Below the pieces are notes generated by a model. The model saw only the letters and a program-made list of their open reading frames with translations. It did not search any database and was not told the DNA's origin. From UBA1672 sp046542355 (lineage in GTDB: Bacteria; Pseudomonadota; Alphaproteobacteria; Micavibrionales; Micavibrionaceae), in assembly GCA_046542355.1 (NCBI GenBank), contig JBKHBN010000006.1, positions 1 to 64,000 of the forward strand: a stretch of 64,000 nt of DNA. The letters are read 5' to 3'. The position numbers and the translations under genes were made by a program. This document shows, one piece after another, positions 35,020-44,390 of the stretch; the stretch's first letter is position 1; each line of letters opens with the position of its first letter.

Positions 35020-36060
35020 ATGAAATATACAAAACTTGGCCGCAGCGATCTTAAAGTCAGCTCAATTTGTCTGGGAACGATGACATGGGGGCAGCAAAAT
35101 ACTGAAGATGAAGGTCATGCGCAGATGGATTATGCCGCCGCGCAGGGCATTAATTTTTTTGACACAGCAGAATTATATGCCGTGCCGCCAACAGCCGATA
35201 CATGTGGCAAGACCGAAGAGATTATCGGCACGTGGTTTGCCAAGACCGGCAGACGCAGTGATATAGTGCTGGCCTCTAAAATCGCCGGGGAGGGCGTACC
35301 ATGGATACGCGGTGGTGCGATCATAGAGCGCGAAAATATTATAAAGGCTCTGGAGGGATCATTAAAACGCCTGCAGACCGATTATATAGATCTATACCAG
35401 CTCCACTGGCCGAACCGTCCTAATTATCATTTTGGCAAGCAGTGGCGTTTTGATCCATCTGGGGAAGATCCGGCGGCTATAGAGGACAACCTGCTGGAAG
35501 TTTTGCGCACTTTGGATGATTTGATCAAAGAGGGGAAAATCCGCTGCGCCGGGCTTTCCAATGAAAGTGCGTGGGGCGTAATGAAATATGTGCAGCTTGC
35601 CGAAAAACATGATTTGCCACGTATGGTTTCGGTGCAAAATGAATATTCTCTTTTGTGCCGTTTATTCGAGCCGGATCTTGCCGAGGTGGCTTTGTTTGAA
35701 GATGTCGGGCTTTTGGCGTGGTCACCCTTGGCCACAGGCATGATCAGCGGAAAATATCTGGATGGGAAGCGCCCTGAAGGGTCGCGCTGGGCGATGGATC
35801 ACAGGCCGGATATGCGCGATACGCCTCAGGCTAATGACGCGGTGCGTGCTTATATGGCGGTCGCAGAAAAACACGAGCTGGATGTGTGCCAGATGGCTTT
35901 GGCCTTTGTGAATGCCCAGCCCTTTGTTACATCCGATATTATAGGCGCGACAACAATGGAGCAGCTTAAATCCAATATTGCCTCTATTGATCTGACTTTG
36001 TCCAAAGACTGCCTTGATGATATCTCGGCAGTGCGGCGGCAATTTCCGATGGTTTATTAA
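35020..36060 (+). CDS. tas: Tas-like aldo/keto reductase
   Basis: A 346-residue NADPH-dependent aldo/keto reductase, the same length as E. coli Tas. N-terminal YTKLGRSDLKVSSICLGTMT, catalytic Asp and Tyr in FFDTAELYAVPP, a Lys in LASKIAG, His in YQLHWPNRP, and the C-terminal cofactor loop GATTMEQLKSNI. It reduces small aldehydes or ketones in the cytosol; the real substrate cannot be read from sequence. Not obviously part of the secretion locus; it marks the return to housekeeping genes. Confidence 0.9.
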   Translation: MKYTKLGRSDLKVSSICLGTMTWGQQNTEDEGHAQMDYAAAQGINFFDTAELYAVPPTADTCGKTEEIIGTWFAKTGRRSDIVLASKIAGEGVPWIRGGAIIERENIIKALEGSLKRLQTDYIDLYQLHWPNRPNYHFGKQWRFDPSGEDPAAIEDNLLEVLRTLDDLIKEGKIRCAGLSNESAWGVMKYVQLAEKHDLPRMVSVQNEYSLLCRLFEPDLAEVALFEDVGLLAWSPLATGMISGKYLDGKRPEGSRWAMDHRPDMRDTPQANDAVRAYMAVAEKHELDVCQMALAFVNAQPFVTSDIIGATTMEQLKSNIASIDLTLSKDCLDDISAVRRQFPMVY

Positions 36061-36090
36061 GATATTCCAGGGCGTTCAAGGCTTAAAGCG

Positions 36091-36273
36091 CTAATCATAG
36101 CCTAGAACGACTGTAGGGCTTCCGTCTTCTGGTCCAAGTCCGTCTGGATGATCATACTGGTCTGGAGAAAGCCCCTCTGCTCCCTGATTTCTCTTGACTT
36201 TGTTTGCTGCTCCAAAATCATCCGCGGGGGTTTTAGCTCCATCCTTATCGGCGGTCGGTTTTTGCGCGCTCAT
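36091..36273 (-). CDS. Small acidic hydrophilic protein, unknown
   Basis: A 60-residue protein, rich in Asp, Pro, Gly and Lys, predicted disordered, without signal or membrane segment. It is supported as a real gene by AGGAG eight bases before the ATG at 36273. I do not recognise it. Confidence 0.5.
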   Translation of the reverse strand: MSAQKPTADKDGAKTPADDFGAANKVKRNQGAEGLSPDQYDHPDGLGPEDGSPTVVLGYD

Positions 36274-36387
36274 CTGTAAACTCCTCTTTTTAATTTTGTG
36301 ACACCATCACTTTAAAAAAGCAATTTGCTTTTACAAGCGAAATATATAAATCTTAGGGTTTATATACCAATAATTTACAGCCTGATT

Positions 36388-37653
36388 TTACAAGCGGGGC
36401 AACATCACCCAGTATCTGCCCTTTTGGTTCATAATGCCGGCATTGTGCCAGGCGGCGTCTCCGTGCCCCCAGAAAACATCGCCGCGCACAGGGCCTTGTA
36501 TAGCGCCGCCCGTATCCTGAGCAATCATCATGCGGGTTAGGGGCGCGAGCACTTCTTCCTGACTCAAGCCATCTTCTTTTGTGATTGTTTGCGGCGCTGT
36601 AGAAAGCCACACAGGTGTTCCGTAAGAAAAAAGCGTGCGATCCACGGCTATGGATCTAAGCGCTGTCAGCGGCGTTCCTTCAGCGCCTAAGGGGCCCTCG
36701 CCTTTTATTTCCCGAAAGAAGACGTAAGATTTATTGGTGTTCATAATTTCATCGGCTTGCTGCGGGTTGTCTTGCAACCATTGACGAATGGATTGCATGG
36801 AGACTTTCTCTTTTTCAAGCTCTTGACGTTTCACCAGCTCGCGGCCAATGGCGTAGTAGAGATGACCGTTTTGCCCGGCATAGCCAATGCGCATAAGAGA
36901 GCCATCTTCCATTTCAACAAGGCCGGAGCCTTGTATTTGTACAAAGAACGCATCAACAGCATCATCAACCCAAAGCAAAACATTATCATCATGGGTATGC
37001 GGCCAGTTGTTATTGATAATGTCTTCGCGGGTTTCATAAGGCCGGAGCCGTCCGTTATTGACCCGTCCGGCAATGCGCGTTCCTTTGAGGTCTTCGCGAA
37101 ACTCTCCCAAATGCACCATAACCAGATCATCGGGGCGTTTATGGAGCGGGATGTTATAGCGCTCTGATTTTGCGCGCGCACCGTTAAGGGATGCTTCGTA
37201 GTAGCCTGTGAATATGCCATGTGTTTCTATTTTTGTCGCATAGTCGGCTGTGACTTGATAAGGGGTGAAATTGGCCTCGAAGAATGATTTGATGTGCGCA
37301 GGATCTGTTATCTTTGCAAAATTTTTGCAGATACGTTGCCAGTGTGCGTATGTTCCTGCTTGCGCCGGATGGCTCTTGCCCATCATGCCAAACGGCTCTT
37401 CAGGTTCACTTTTCATGATGCGCAAACATGAACGTGCGAAGCCTTGGGCAAAATTCTCGAAATTGTCACTGCCCCATTGGGGGAGGTCGTCATAGCTCGC
37501 GGGTGTGAGAATCAGGTTCGGGCGCTTTAGTTCTTCGATGGATGGTTGTTCCGGCTCTTCGCTTTGATCACATGCAGCGCTAAATAAAATTAATATAACC
37601 GCAATAAATCGCCACCAGATCGAGCGTGAACGCATTTTCATCTTAATGCGCAT
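36388..37653 (-). CDS. mltA: MltA-type membrane-bound lytic murein transglycosylase
   Basis: About 421 residues with a lipoprotein signal ending in ILFSAAC (Cys about residue 28). MltA domain: GIFTGYYEASLNGARA, PYETREDI, and VQIQGSGLVEMEDGSLMRIGYAGQN. C-terminal 3D domain with the catalytic Asp in MMIAQDTGGAIQGP. It cleaves peptidoglycan to anhydro-muropeptides from the outer membrane side. Starts at 37653, 37641 or 37635 are possible; none has a clear ribosome site. The gene overlaps or abuts the end of the Tim44-like gene, the usual alphaproteobacterial pairing. Confidence 0.92.
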   Translation of the reverse strand: MRIKMKMRSRSIWWRFIAVILILFSAACDQSEEPEQPSIEELKRPNLILTPASYDDLPQWGSDNFENFAQGFARSCLRIMKSEPEEPFGMMGKSHPAQAGTYAHWQRICKNFAKITDPAHIKSFFEANFTPYQVTADYATKIETHGIFTGYYEASLNGARAKSERYNIPLHKRPDDLVMVHLGEFREDLKGTRIAGRVNNGRLRPYETREDIINNNWPHTHDDNVLLWVDDAVDAFFVQIQGSGLVEMEDGSLMRIGYAGQNGHLYYAIGRELVKRQELEKEKVSMQSIRQWLQDNPQQADEIMNTNKSYVFFREIKGEGPLGAEGTPLTALRSIAVDRTLFSYGTPVWLSTAPQTITKEDGLSQEEVLAPLTRMMIAQDTGGAIQGPVRGDVFWGHGDAAWHNAGIMNQKGRYWVMLPRL

Positions 37654-38368
37654 TTGGAAGCGTGTCGTTGTCATTAATTTCATCTTCGCGCGTTTCCACT
37701 ACGGTCCAGCGCGGATCTCTGGAGCCAAGGTCGCGGAAAAAGATCCAGATATCACGCATTTGGGTGGCCTTATCAGGGTTACCCTGAATAATATTTCCAT
37801 CACTATCTTTGATGTATGTCACCTCTGCAGCCACGAATCGCACGGTTATAAATGCGCCTTTATTTTCAAGACGTGCCTCGACAACGGCAGATTTTTGAAT
37901 AGACTGGATTTCCGCGTGCATTACCTCTCCGGTTTCCTGTCTTTGTGTGATCGCCTTATCAAACGCTTCATAAACCTGCGGGCTAAGAAGGTCTGCAAGC
38001 GTATCTCTATCGCCTTCCGCGAATGCCTCGACAACATAAACAAAAGCATCCTGTGTAGCCTGCAGGAACTGGTGAATGTCAAAATCAAGATCAATTTTTG
38101 CTATATTTATCAGAGCGTCGCGCGCAGCGCTGTTCTCAATGGCCATATTGCCCTTTTCTTTTTCGAAAAGTTCTTCTATGGCTGTTTTACGGTCAGATTG
38201 CATTGTCGTGTCTGCTGCTCCAAGCGTTACGATTTTTCCGCTGCTGTCAAGCTCCATCCTTGCCCCAGAAATCTGCGGATCATCTTCCGATCTTGTTCCC
38301 AGAATGTTACGCAGCCAAAATACCAGTGCTGCGGCTATAAGAGCATATACCATCAATTCTGCGGTCAC
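37643..38368 (-). CDS. Tim44-like domain protein
   Basis: A 241-residue protein with one N-terminal membrane helix (about 4-20), a charged linker and a C-terminal Tim44-like domain (about 90-225: FLQATQDAFVYVVEAFAEGD, then IWIFFRDLGSRDPRWTVVET). Alphaproteobacterial Tim44-like proteins (TimA in Caulobacter) are inner-membrane relatives of the mitochondrial import motor subunit. Divergent from fxsA, co-directional with mltA, as in many alphaproteobacteria. Confidence 0.9.
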   Translation of the reverse strand: MTAELMVYALIAAALVFWLRNILGTRSEDDPQISGARMELDSSGKIVTLGAADTTMQSDRKTAIEELFEKEKGNMAIENSAARDALINIAKIDLDFDIHQFLQATQDAFVYVVEAFAEGDRDTLADLLSPQVYEAFDKAITQRQETGEVMHAEIQSIQKSAVVEARLENKGAFITVRFVAAEVTYIKDSDGNIIQGNPDKATQMRDIWIFFRDLGSRDPRWTVVETREDEINDNDTLPNAH

Positions 38369-38549
38369 TTGATTCTATCCTTGTCCTTATTTGAATTTTT
38401 TTACGTTTTTTATTTATTCGTACCAATGGGCGCTGATTTTACAGGGTATAAAAACATTTTACCACCGTTTTTAATGTGCTAAACCTTAAGATCTTGTCGT
38501 GCTATGGGGTATAAAGCACAGTTGAACCGTTATCCAAGGATATGCCGTT

Positions 38550-39068
38550 ATGCCGTTTTTATTATTGTTTGTCGTTATACCGCTCATAGAAATTATGATT
38601 TTTATGGCTGTGAGCAACGTTATCGGCCTTGGCACATCTTTACTTATGGCTCTGTTTACCGCTATTATCGGTGGCGCTATTGTGCGCTACCAAGGTATCC
38701 AGACCCTTATGACTGCACAAGGCAGTATGCAGAAAGGTATTTTACCATCGAAAGAACTTTTTGACGGACTTTGCCTTGTGGCGGCGGGTGCTACGCTTCT
38801 AACGCCGGGATTTTTAACCGATGCGATAGGTTTTGCGCTGCTTATTCCGGCTGTACGCGATTTTGCGCGCGAAAATTTATCACGCTCCGGACGTTTTGAA
38901 GTTTCAGGATTTTCCTCACAATATGCAGATGCCCATGCCCAGCATGAAAATCCTAATAATGGGCCGTACAGCGATCCTTATGACTATCAAAATTCCAGCA
39001 TCATTGATGGAGAATATGAGAGAATTGATGAAGATAGTGAGAATAAAAACAAGGGAACGGGAACTTAA
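38550..39068 (+). CDS. fxsA: FxsA family membrane protein
   Basis: A 172-residue protein with the FxsA pattern: PLIEIMIFMAVSNVIGLGTS, GGAIVRYQG, and LLTPGFLTDAIGFALLIPAVRD, giving about three membrane helices, then a polar tail with Asn and Asp. FxsA of E. coli is an inner-membrane protein that affects phage exclusion by F plasmid PifA. AAGGA lies nine bases before the ATG. Divergent from the Tim44-like gene; secB follows. Confidence 0.9.
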   Translation: MPFLLLFVVIPLIEIMIFMAVSNVIGLGTSLLMALFTAIIGGAIVRYQGIQTLMTAQGSMQKGILPSKELFDGLCLVAAGATLLTPGFLTDAIGFALLIPAVRDFARENLSRSGRFEVSGFSSQYADAHAQHENPNNGPYSDPYDYQNSSIIDGEYERIDEDSENKNKGTGT

Positions 39069-39159
39069 AGAACCGGACGTTTAAGAATGCTTGAGTGATT
39101 TCACTGTTTTGTGTTAATCAGGATGCACTTAATCAAAAACAAATAATCAGGGAAAAATT

Positions 39160-39714
39160 ATGGCACAAAAGGAAAAAGAAAACGCCGCGGATCAAATGTT
39201 AGATGGCGAGGATAAATCTGTCGAAATACAAGATCTTCCAATTACAGTGCATCTCCAATATATAAAAGATCTTTCTTTTGAAAATCCCGGTACGCCCAAT
39301 GTGCTGGTCGGTCTTGAGGATAAAAATCATAGCATCAAGATCCATGTCGATATCATGGCCAATAACATTGAGGTCGAGGATAAGAAAGATATCAATAATT
39401 TATATGAAGTCGTCTTGCGTACGCATGTCCTTGCCGAAGTGGGCAATAACCCTGTTTTTATGGTTGAGCTGGATTACGGTATGCTGGTTTCTATTGGTGA
39501 GGGCGTTTCCGAAAATATGCATCACCCGATTTTGTTTATTCAAATTCCCCAGCTTTTGTTCCCGTTTTCACGCAATATTATCAGCTCTATGACTGCTGAT
39601 GGAGGCTTTCCGCCTGTGCGCCTGACACCGATAAATTTTGAGGCACTGTATAGAGAGCGCTTTAAGGAAGAGCTGGAAGCCTCGCAGCGCGAAGCAGAGG
39701 CGCAAGGTAAATAG
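39160..39714 (+). CDS. secB: SecB protein-export chaperone
   Basis: A 184-residue cytosolic chaperone: ITVHLQYIKDLSFENPGTP near the N-terminus, DINNLYEVVLRTHVLAEVG and the C-terminal PPVRLTPINFEALYRERF. SecB tetramers keep preproteins unfolded and pass them to SecA. The C-terminal tail is longer and more charged than in E. coli (155 residues). It sits directly before ppsR, 27 bp away. Confidence 0.95.
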   Translation: MAQKEKENAADQMLDGEDKSVEIQDLPITVHLQYIKDLSFENPGTPNVLVGLEDKNHSIKIHVDIMANNIEVEDKKDINNLYEVVLRTHVLAEVGNNPVFMVELDYGMLVSIGEGVSENMHHPILFIQIPQLLFPFSRNIISSMTADGGFPPVRLTPINFEALYRERFKEELEASQREAEAQGK

Positions 39715-39741
39715 GAACCGTGCCATAAGAGGTTAGAATAA

Positions 39742-40629
39742 ATGCCCAAGGGACCTAAAAAGTTTTATCTTCATCTGGTCTCTGATGCCAGCGGAACAAC
39801 GCTTTTGGGTATTTCACGCGCCATCTTGTCGCAGTTTTCCGGTATTAAGCCCTCTCAGAAATTTTGGCCACTTATCCGCAGTGATCGTCAGCTCGAGCGC
39901 GTTTTGCGTAAAATTTCCGAGAAACCCGGGCCTGTGATTTTTACACTGGTGCGTGAAGATATGCGCATACGATTGATGAACCACTGTAATGCGCTTGAGA
40001 TTCCGTGCATGCCTGTGCTTGAGCCGATCATTCAGCGCTTTTCTTCTTATCTGGGATTGCCTGCTGCCGGTGTGCCCGGCTTGCAATATGCGCTGGATGA
40101 TGAATATTTCCGGCGCGTTGCGGCTATGGATTTTGCCATGCGCAATGATGACGGGCGTACCTATGATGAGCTAAAAAAAGCCGATGTAATTTTAGTGGGG
40201 ATTTCACGCACATCAAAAACACCGACAAGTATGTTTTTGGCGCGCAGCGGTATTTTGACTGCTAATCTACCTTTAGTGCCGGGTATTGGCGTTGCAGAAA
40301 AGTACCTAAGGTTAAAGAAGCCCCTTTATGTCGGGTTGACCGCTCACCCTTCCCATTTGCGTGCTTTACGTTATAACCGCATCAAATCCGGCGATGGCAA
40401 TGTTGCTGCTCTTATCGATTCGAATGATTATATCGATGAAAACAAGATTGAGGAAGAAGTGCGCAGTGCGCGGCGTTTATTTACTGAGCATGGATGGCCG
40501 ATTATAGATGTTACCAAACGCTCTATTGAAGAGACTTCTGCCGAGATTTTTTCTATTATGCAGATGCGTGAAGAACAAAGGAAGCAAGAGAGAAAGCAAA
40601 CCGGAAAGAACCATGATCAAAACACATAA
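39742..40629 (+). CDS. ppsR: PEP synthase / PPDK regulatory kinase-phosphorylase
   Basis: A 295-residue protein of the DUF299 family, with HLVSDASGTTLLGISRAIL at the N-terminus, the P-loop-like VGISRTSKTPTSMFLA (about 153) and PLYVGLTAHPSHLRALR. These enzymes use ADP to inactivate and phosphate to reactivate PEP synthase or pyruvate phosphate dikinase. The homologue RP001 is the gene flanking the chromosome origin in Rickettsia and Caulobacter. The Lys/Glu-rich tail overlaps maf by 17 bases. Confidence 0.93.
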   Translation: MPKGPKKFYLHLVSDASGTTLLGISRAILSQFSGIKPSQKFWPLIRSDRQLERVLRKISEKPGPVIFTLVREDMRIRLMNHCNALEIPCMPVLEPIIQRFSSYLGLPAAGVPGLQYALDDEYFRRVAAMDFAMRNDDGRTYDELKKADVILVGISRTSKTPTSMFLARSGILTANLPLVPGIGVAEKYLRLKKPLYVGLTAHPSHLRALRYNRIKSGDGNVAALIDSNDYIDENKIEEEVRSARRLFTEHGWPIIDVTKRSIEETSAEIFSIMQMREEQRKQERKQTGKNHDQNT

Positions 40630-41242
40630 AGATCTTGCAGCCCCTGCCTTTGATATTGTGCTGGCTTCCAGCAGCGCAGCGCGTAAATCCATGCTTGAGC
40701 GGGCGGGTGTCTCGTTCAGGGTTATGCCTGCCGATATTGATGAGCGCAGCATCGCCGATTTGCTTATATCCGAAGACAAGAGAGCCGAACATATTACTGA
40801 GCAGCTTGCTATAGCCAAGGCGCAATATATTTCAGAGCGTCAGGTGGATGCTCTGGTGATCGGATCGGATCAAACTCTTGAATTTGAAGGAGAGATTCTC
40901 TCGAAATCTGAGACGATAGAAGACGCAAAGCGTGCTTTATATGCTCTGTCTGGCAAAACCCACCGCCTGCATTCCAGCGTTTGTGTGATGCGCGGAAGAG
41001 ATATTTTGTTCATGCATACAGACTCTGCCGACCTTACGATGCACAGGCTGGATCAGGATTTTATTGACGCTTATGCGCTGCGCGATCCCGATGCGCTCAC
41101 AGCTTGTGTTGGCGGATACAAAATCGAGGGCGCTGGGGCGTGGCTTTTTGATGAGATCAAGGGCGATCATTATACAATTATGGGCATGCCTCTTTTGCCG
41201 CTCTTGGCGTTTTTGCGAATTCACTGTAAAATGATGCCATGA
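40613..41242 (+). CDS. maf: Maf-family nucleotide pyrophosphatase
   Basis: About 209 residues from ATG 40613. Maf/YhdE hallmark FDIVLASSSAARKSMLERAG at the N-terminus, SDQTLEFEGEILSK with the catalytic Asp, and GGYKIEGAGAWLFDEIKGD. Maf enzymes hydrolyse non-canonical or modified nucleoside triphosphates. The start overlaps ppsR and the stop overlaps aroE (ATGA), so the run is translationally coupled. Confidence 0.93.
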   Translation: MIKTHKDLAAPAFDIVLASSSAARKSMLERAGVSFRVMPADIDERSIADLLISEDKRAEHITEQLAIAKAQYISERQVDALVIGSDQTLEFEGEILSKSETIEDAKRALYALSGKTHRLHSSVCVMRGRDILFMHTDSADLTMHRLDQDFIDAYALRDPDALTACVGGYKIEGAGAWLFDEIKGDHYTIMGMPLLPLLAFLRIHCKMMP

Positions 41243-42084
41243 TAGATCCCCTTATAAAAACAGCAGTGATTGGCCACCCGATTGCGCATAGCAAATCTCC
41301 GCATATTCATAATGCGTGGTTAAGGCAGTATGGGATCTCAGGATCGTACAAAGCCGTTGATGTTAAACCCGATGAGCTTTCTTCCGCGGTTCAGGGGCTT
41401 GTTGATGACGGCTATGCCGGATTTAATGTCACCTTGCCGCATAAAGTTGCTGTTATGGCGCTATGTGATGAGGTGGATGAGACAGCGCGGCGCATTGGCG
41501 CAGTGAATACAGTCAGTATTCAGGATGGCCGCTTATTTGGGACGAATACCGATGCGTTTGGTTTTACGCATAATATTTTGCAAAGCTGTCAGCGAAATGC
41601 CTGGAATGACTGGAGCTTTGCGGGCGGCGCGGCTATGGTTCTTGGCGCGGGCGGCGCGGCCAGAGCGGTTGTTTTTGCGTTGCTTGAACAAGGCGTTCCA
41701 GAAATTATTTTGCTCAATCGTACCCTTGAAAAAGCGCAGGATCTTGCTGCGCAAATGGATAAAACGCGCATTACCGTTGTGCCATGGATACAGCGCAACA
41801 GCGTGTGCACAGACGCTAATTTAATTGTTAATACCACAGCGCTGGGTATGGATGGGAAACCTATTTTAGAGATTGATCTGGCCTCTACCCCTTCTCATGC
41901 GCTGATTAATGATCTTGTCTATGCGCCTCTTCATACCGATTTGCTGCATCAAGCCGATTTGCTTGGTCTTAGATATGTTACAGGGATTGGAATGCTGTTG
42001 CATCAGGCGCGCCCAGGCTTTGAATTATGGAACGGCATTATGCCTGAGGTTACCCCTGAGCTTGAAGAGAGGATAACATCGTAA
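41239..42084 (+). CDS. aroE: Shikimate dehydrogenase
   Basis: A 281-residue enzyme that reduces 3-dehydroshikimate with NADPH. Substrate-binding PIAHSKSPHIHN, catalytic Lys in NVTLPHKVAVM, Asp in FGTNTDAFGF, Rossmann loop GAGGAARAVVFALLEQG. Length typical. Start overlaps maf (ATGA); coaE begins at the base after its stop. Confidence 0.95.
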   Translation: MIDPLIKTAVIGHPIAHSKSPHIHNAWLRQYGISGSYKAVDVKPDELSSAVQGLVDDGYAGFNVTLPHKVAVMALCDEVDETARRIGAVNTVSIQDGRLFGTNTDAFGFTHNILQSCQRNAWNDWSFAGGAAMVLGAGGAARAVVFALLEQGVPEIILLNRTLEKAQDLAAQMDKTRITVVPWIQRNSVCTDANLIVNTTALGMDGKPILEIDLASTPSHALINDLVYAPLHTDLLHQADLLGLRYVTGIGMLLHQARPGFELWNGIMPEVTPELEERITS

Positions 42085-42822
42085 ATGAAACCGATTGTTC
42101 TGGGATTAACCGGCTCTATTGCAATGGGGAAAAGCACCGTTGGCGCAATGCTGGAGAATATGAGCATTCCTGTGCATGAGGCTGATCGCTGCGTGCATGA
42201 TTTATATCATCCCGACCACCCAGCGCGGCGCTCTATTGCTGCGATATTTCCTATATATGGTTTTCCAGAGATTTATGAGAAAAAGACAGGAGTGATTAAA
42301 CGCAAGGCGCTGGGCGATCTGGTATTTGCACGCGATGATTTGCGCCAAGCGCTGGAGGATGTTCTTCACCCGCTTGTACAACAAGACCAGCAAGAGTTTA
42401 TAAGCAGGCATGGACGTTTGGGGCGGCGCATTGTCTGTCTGGATGTACCGTTACTTTTTGAGACCGGTTGGCAGGAATATGTTGATTATACGCTGGTTGT
42501 CAGTGCACCGGCTGCTGTGCAGCGTCAGCGCGTGCTTGAGCGCTTGGGAATGAGCGAGGAAAAGCTCAATGCTATTTTGATGCGGCAGATGCCGGACTTA
42601 GAAAAATGTAACCGTGCCGATTATGTTATTCATACAGGGCTGGGGCGGGCTCATACTATGAAGATGCTTAGAAATGCCTTGCTGGATATCCGTAGAAAAT
42701 CCAATCTCTTTTCTGAGGAATCCCTTTGCGCCGAATCAAAGATGAAAGAAAATAATGGGGACGAAGCATTGATGCACTCCACGGGTACTGGAATCGTTAG
42801 CCTTGATGCGGTAGATATTTGA
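42085..42822 (+). CDS. coaE: Dephospho-CoA kinase
   Basis: A 245-residue kinase for the last step of coenzyme A synthesis. P-loop in LGLTGSIAMGKSTV, ADRCVHDLYHP after it, DVPLLFETGWQEYVD and the lid Arg segment QRQRVLERLGMSEEKL. The last 45 residues, after KMLRNALLDIRR, are an extra polar tail not needed by the family. It starts at the base after aroE; dnaQ begins three bases after it. Confidence 0.94.
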   Translation: MKPIVLGLTGSIAMGKSTVGAMLENMSIPVHEADRCVHDLYHPDHPARRSIAAIFPIYGFPEIYEKKTGVIKRKALGDLVFARDDLRQALEDVLHPLVQQDQQEFISRHGRLGRRIVCLDVPLLFETGWQEYVDYTLVVSAPAAVQRQRVLERLGMSEEKLNAILMRQMPDLEKCNRADYVIHTGLGRAHTMKMLRNALLDIRRKSNLFSEESLCAESKMKENNGDEALMHSTGTGIVSLDAVDI

Positions 42823-42825
42823 TCT

Positions 42826-43527
42826 ATGAGAGAAATTATACTGGATACCGAGACGACAGGCATGGACCCGCATGAGGGTGACCGGCTGGTAGAAATCGGC
42901 GCTGTAGAGCTTGTCAATCACTTGCCAACCGGCAAGACGTTGCAGATTTATATTAATCCTGAGCGCGAGGTTCCACATGAAGCTGTTGCTGTGCACGGGC
43001 TGACAAATGAATTTTTAGCTGATAAGCCTGTGTTTTCGCAAACATATACGGATTTCCTCGACTTTATCGGTGATGATTCAAAACTGGTCATTCATAATGC
43101 CGAGTTTGACATGAAATTTCTCAATTACCAGCTTCAAGATGTCGGCCATACCCCTTTGCCGTGGAATCGCGTTATCGATACACTGGCCATGGCGCGGGAA
43201 AAATTTCCCGGCTCTCCGGCTAATCTGGATGCGCTGTGCCGGCGCTTTGGAATTGACAATACCGGGCGCTCCTATCATGGCGCTTTGCTGGATTCCGAAC
43301 TTTTGGCGGAAGTTTATCTTGAATTGCTAGGTGGCCGTCAGCGCGGCCTCGATTTGCTGGAAGATTCGCAGGGCTTGTCTTATGGCAAAGCCCAGGTCAA
43401 TGCCGGTAAATCTGTTGAACGTCCTTTCAGAGAACCACGCTCCCACGCTCCCAGCGCATACGAGCTTTTGGCGCATAAAGCCTTTATTGACGAGTTAAAA
43501 GATCCTCTTTGGCATAAAATAAAATAA
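42826..43527 (+). CDS. dnaQ: DNA polymerase III epsilon subunit, proofreading exonuclease
   Basis: A 233-residue 3'-5' exonuclease of the DEDDh class: motif I ILDTETTGMDP, motif II VIHNAEFDMKFLN, motif III in RSYHGALLDSELLAEVYLEL. The C-terminal 50 residues are the linker that binds the polymerase alpha subunit. Last gene of the conserved ppsR-maf-aroE-coaE-dnaQ run. Confidence 0.95.
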   Translation: MREIILDTETTGMDPHEGDRLVEIGAVELVNHLPTGKTLQIYINPEREVPHEAVAVHGLTNEFLADKPVFSQTYTDFLDFIGDDSKLVIHNAEFDMKFLNYQLQDVGHTPLPWNRVIDTLAMAREKFPGSPANLDALCRRFGIDNTGRSYHGALLDSELLAEVYLELLGGRQRGLDLLEDSQGLSYGKAQVNAGKSVERPFREPRSHAPSAYELLAHKAFIDELKDPLWHKIK

Positions 43528-43614
43528 CCATCCGTATCTCGTTACTATAAAAAACAGTTATGTAGATTTTATCCCTGCTCGCTGTTTTCCGATAGTCCCG
43601 AATATTACCGCGCG

Positions 43615-43887
43615 TTACTGATTATAACGTGAGTTTTTCTCGTGCGGTAAGTCCGAACTCTTATCAGCATATGGCTTTTTGTGGTGTTTGTATTTTTCCT
43701 TATACATGTGTTTATCGTCTTTAGAATATTTCTTCATACAGTTGTGCTTGCCTTCTTTCATTTTTTCATGTTGAGCCATCCCATCATATTTTTTGTGGCC
43801 ATGATGATGTTCGCCTGCATAAGCGGCTGTAGAAAATGCCATAGCACCAGCAGCTAATGTTAGGGCGAGTAGTGTACGCTTTTTCAT
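43615..43887 (-). CDS. Small His/Lys-rich secreted protein
   Basis: About 90 residues from ATG 43887, with GGAGGAG seven bases upstream. A clear signal peptide (MKKRTLLALTLAAG, cleavage near AYAGE) is followed by a mature part dominated by His and Lys (GEHHHGHKKYDG, KHHKK). This composition suggests binding of metal ions in the periplasm, but no known family is recognised. It stands alone between dnaQ and queD. Confidence 0.65.
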   Translation of the reverse strand: MKKRTLLALTLAAGAMAFSTAAYAGEHHHGHKKYDGMAQHEKMKEGKHNCMKKYSKDDKHMYKEKYKHHKKPYADKSSDLPHEKNSRYNQ

Positions 43888-44024
43888 TATATTCTCCTCC
43901 AAGATTTATCTATCCTGTTGAAATTAATTTTTGTGATTGTTTTGTATATATGGTGTTATTTTGCTGATTGCGTTATTTCGTTACATCAAAGCGAGTCATC
44001 AAAGATCAAAAGGTGAGAACAAAT

Positions 44025-44390
44025 ATGTTTACAATCTCGAAGGAGTTTCATTTTTCTGCATCCCATCAATTATTATGCATGCCGGAGGATCATCCTTGCG
44101 CGCGCATGCACGGGCATAACTATGTCGTTGAGGTAGAGCTGCAAAGAAAAACACTGGATGAGACCGGTTTTGTAAAAGATTATCACGCGCTTGATGCTTT
44201 AAAAGTTTATATAGATGAGACATTCGATCACCGCCATATTAACGATGTTTTAGGACATGATCAGGCCACTGCCGAGCAGCTTGCCAAACATTTTTACATA
44301 TGGAGCAAAGAGCGTTGGCCGGAGGTTAGCGCTGTGCGCGTACGTGAAACTCCTAAAACCTGCGCAGAATACAGGCCTCGAAATGCATGA
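44025..44390 (+). CDS. queD: 6-carboxytetrahydropterin synthase
   Basis: About 121 residues from ATG 44025; a longer frame from 43968 lacks a better start. Zinc ligands in FHFSASHQL and ARMHGHNYVVEVEL, catalytic Cys region LLCMPEDHPC, and DHRHINDVLG. It makes carboxytetrahydropterin in queuosine synthesis. Overlaps queE by eight bases; queE and queF follow. queC is not in this window. Confidence 0.93.
   Translation: MFTISKEFHFSASHQLLCMPEDHPCARMHGHNYVVEVELQRKTLDETGFVKDYHALDALKVYIDETFDHRHINDVLGHDQATAEQLAKHFYIWSKERWPEVSAVRVRETPKTCAEYRPRNA

Noticed and set aside
37646..38482. Long plus-strand open frame of 278 codons
   Set aside because: It is antisense to the well-supported Tim44-like gene, and its translation has the composition of a shadow frame with no recognisable domain.
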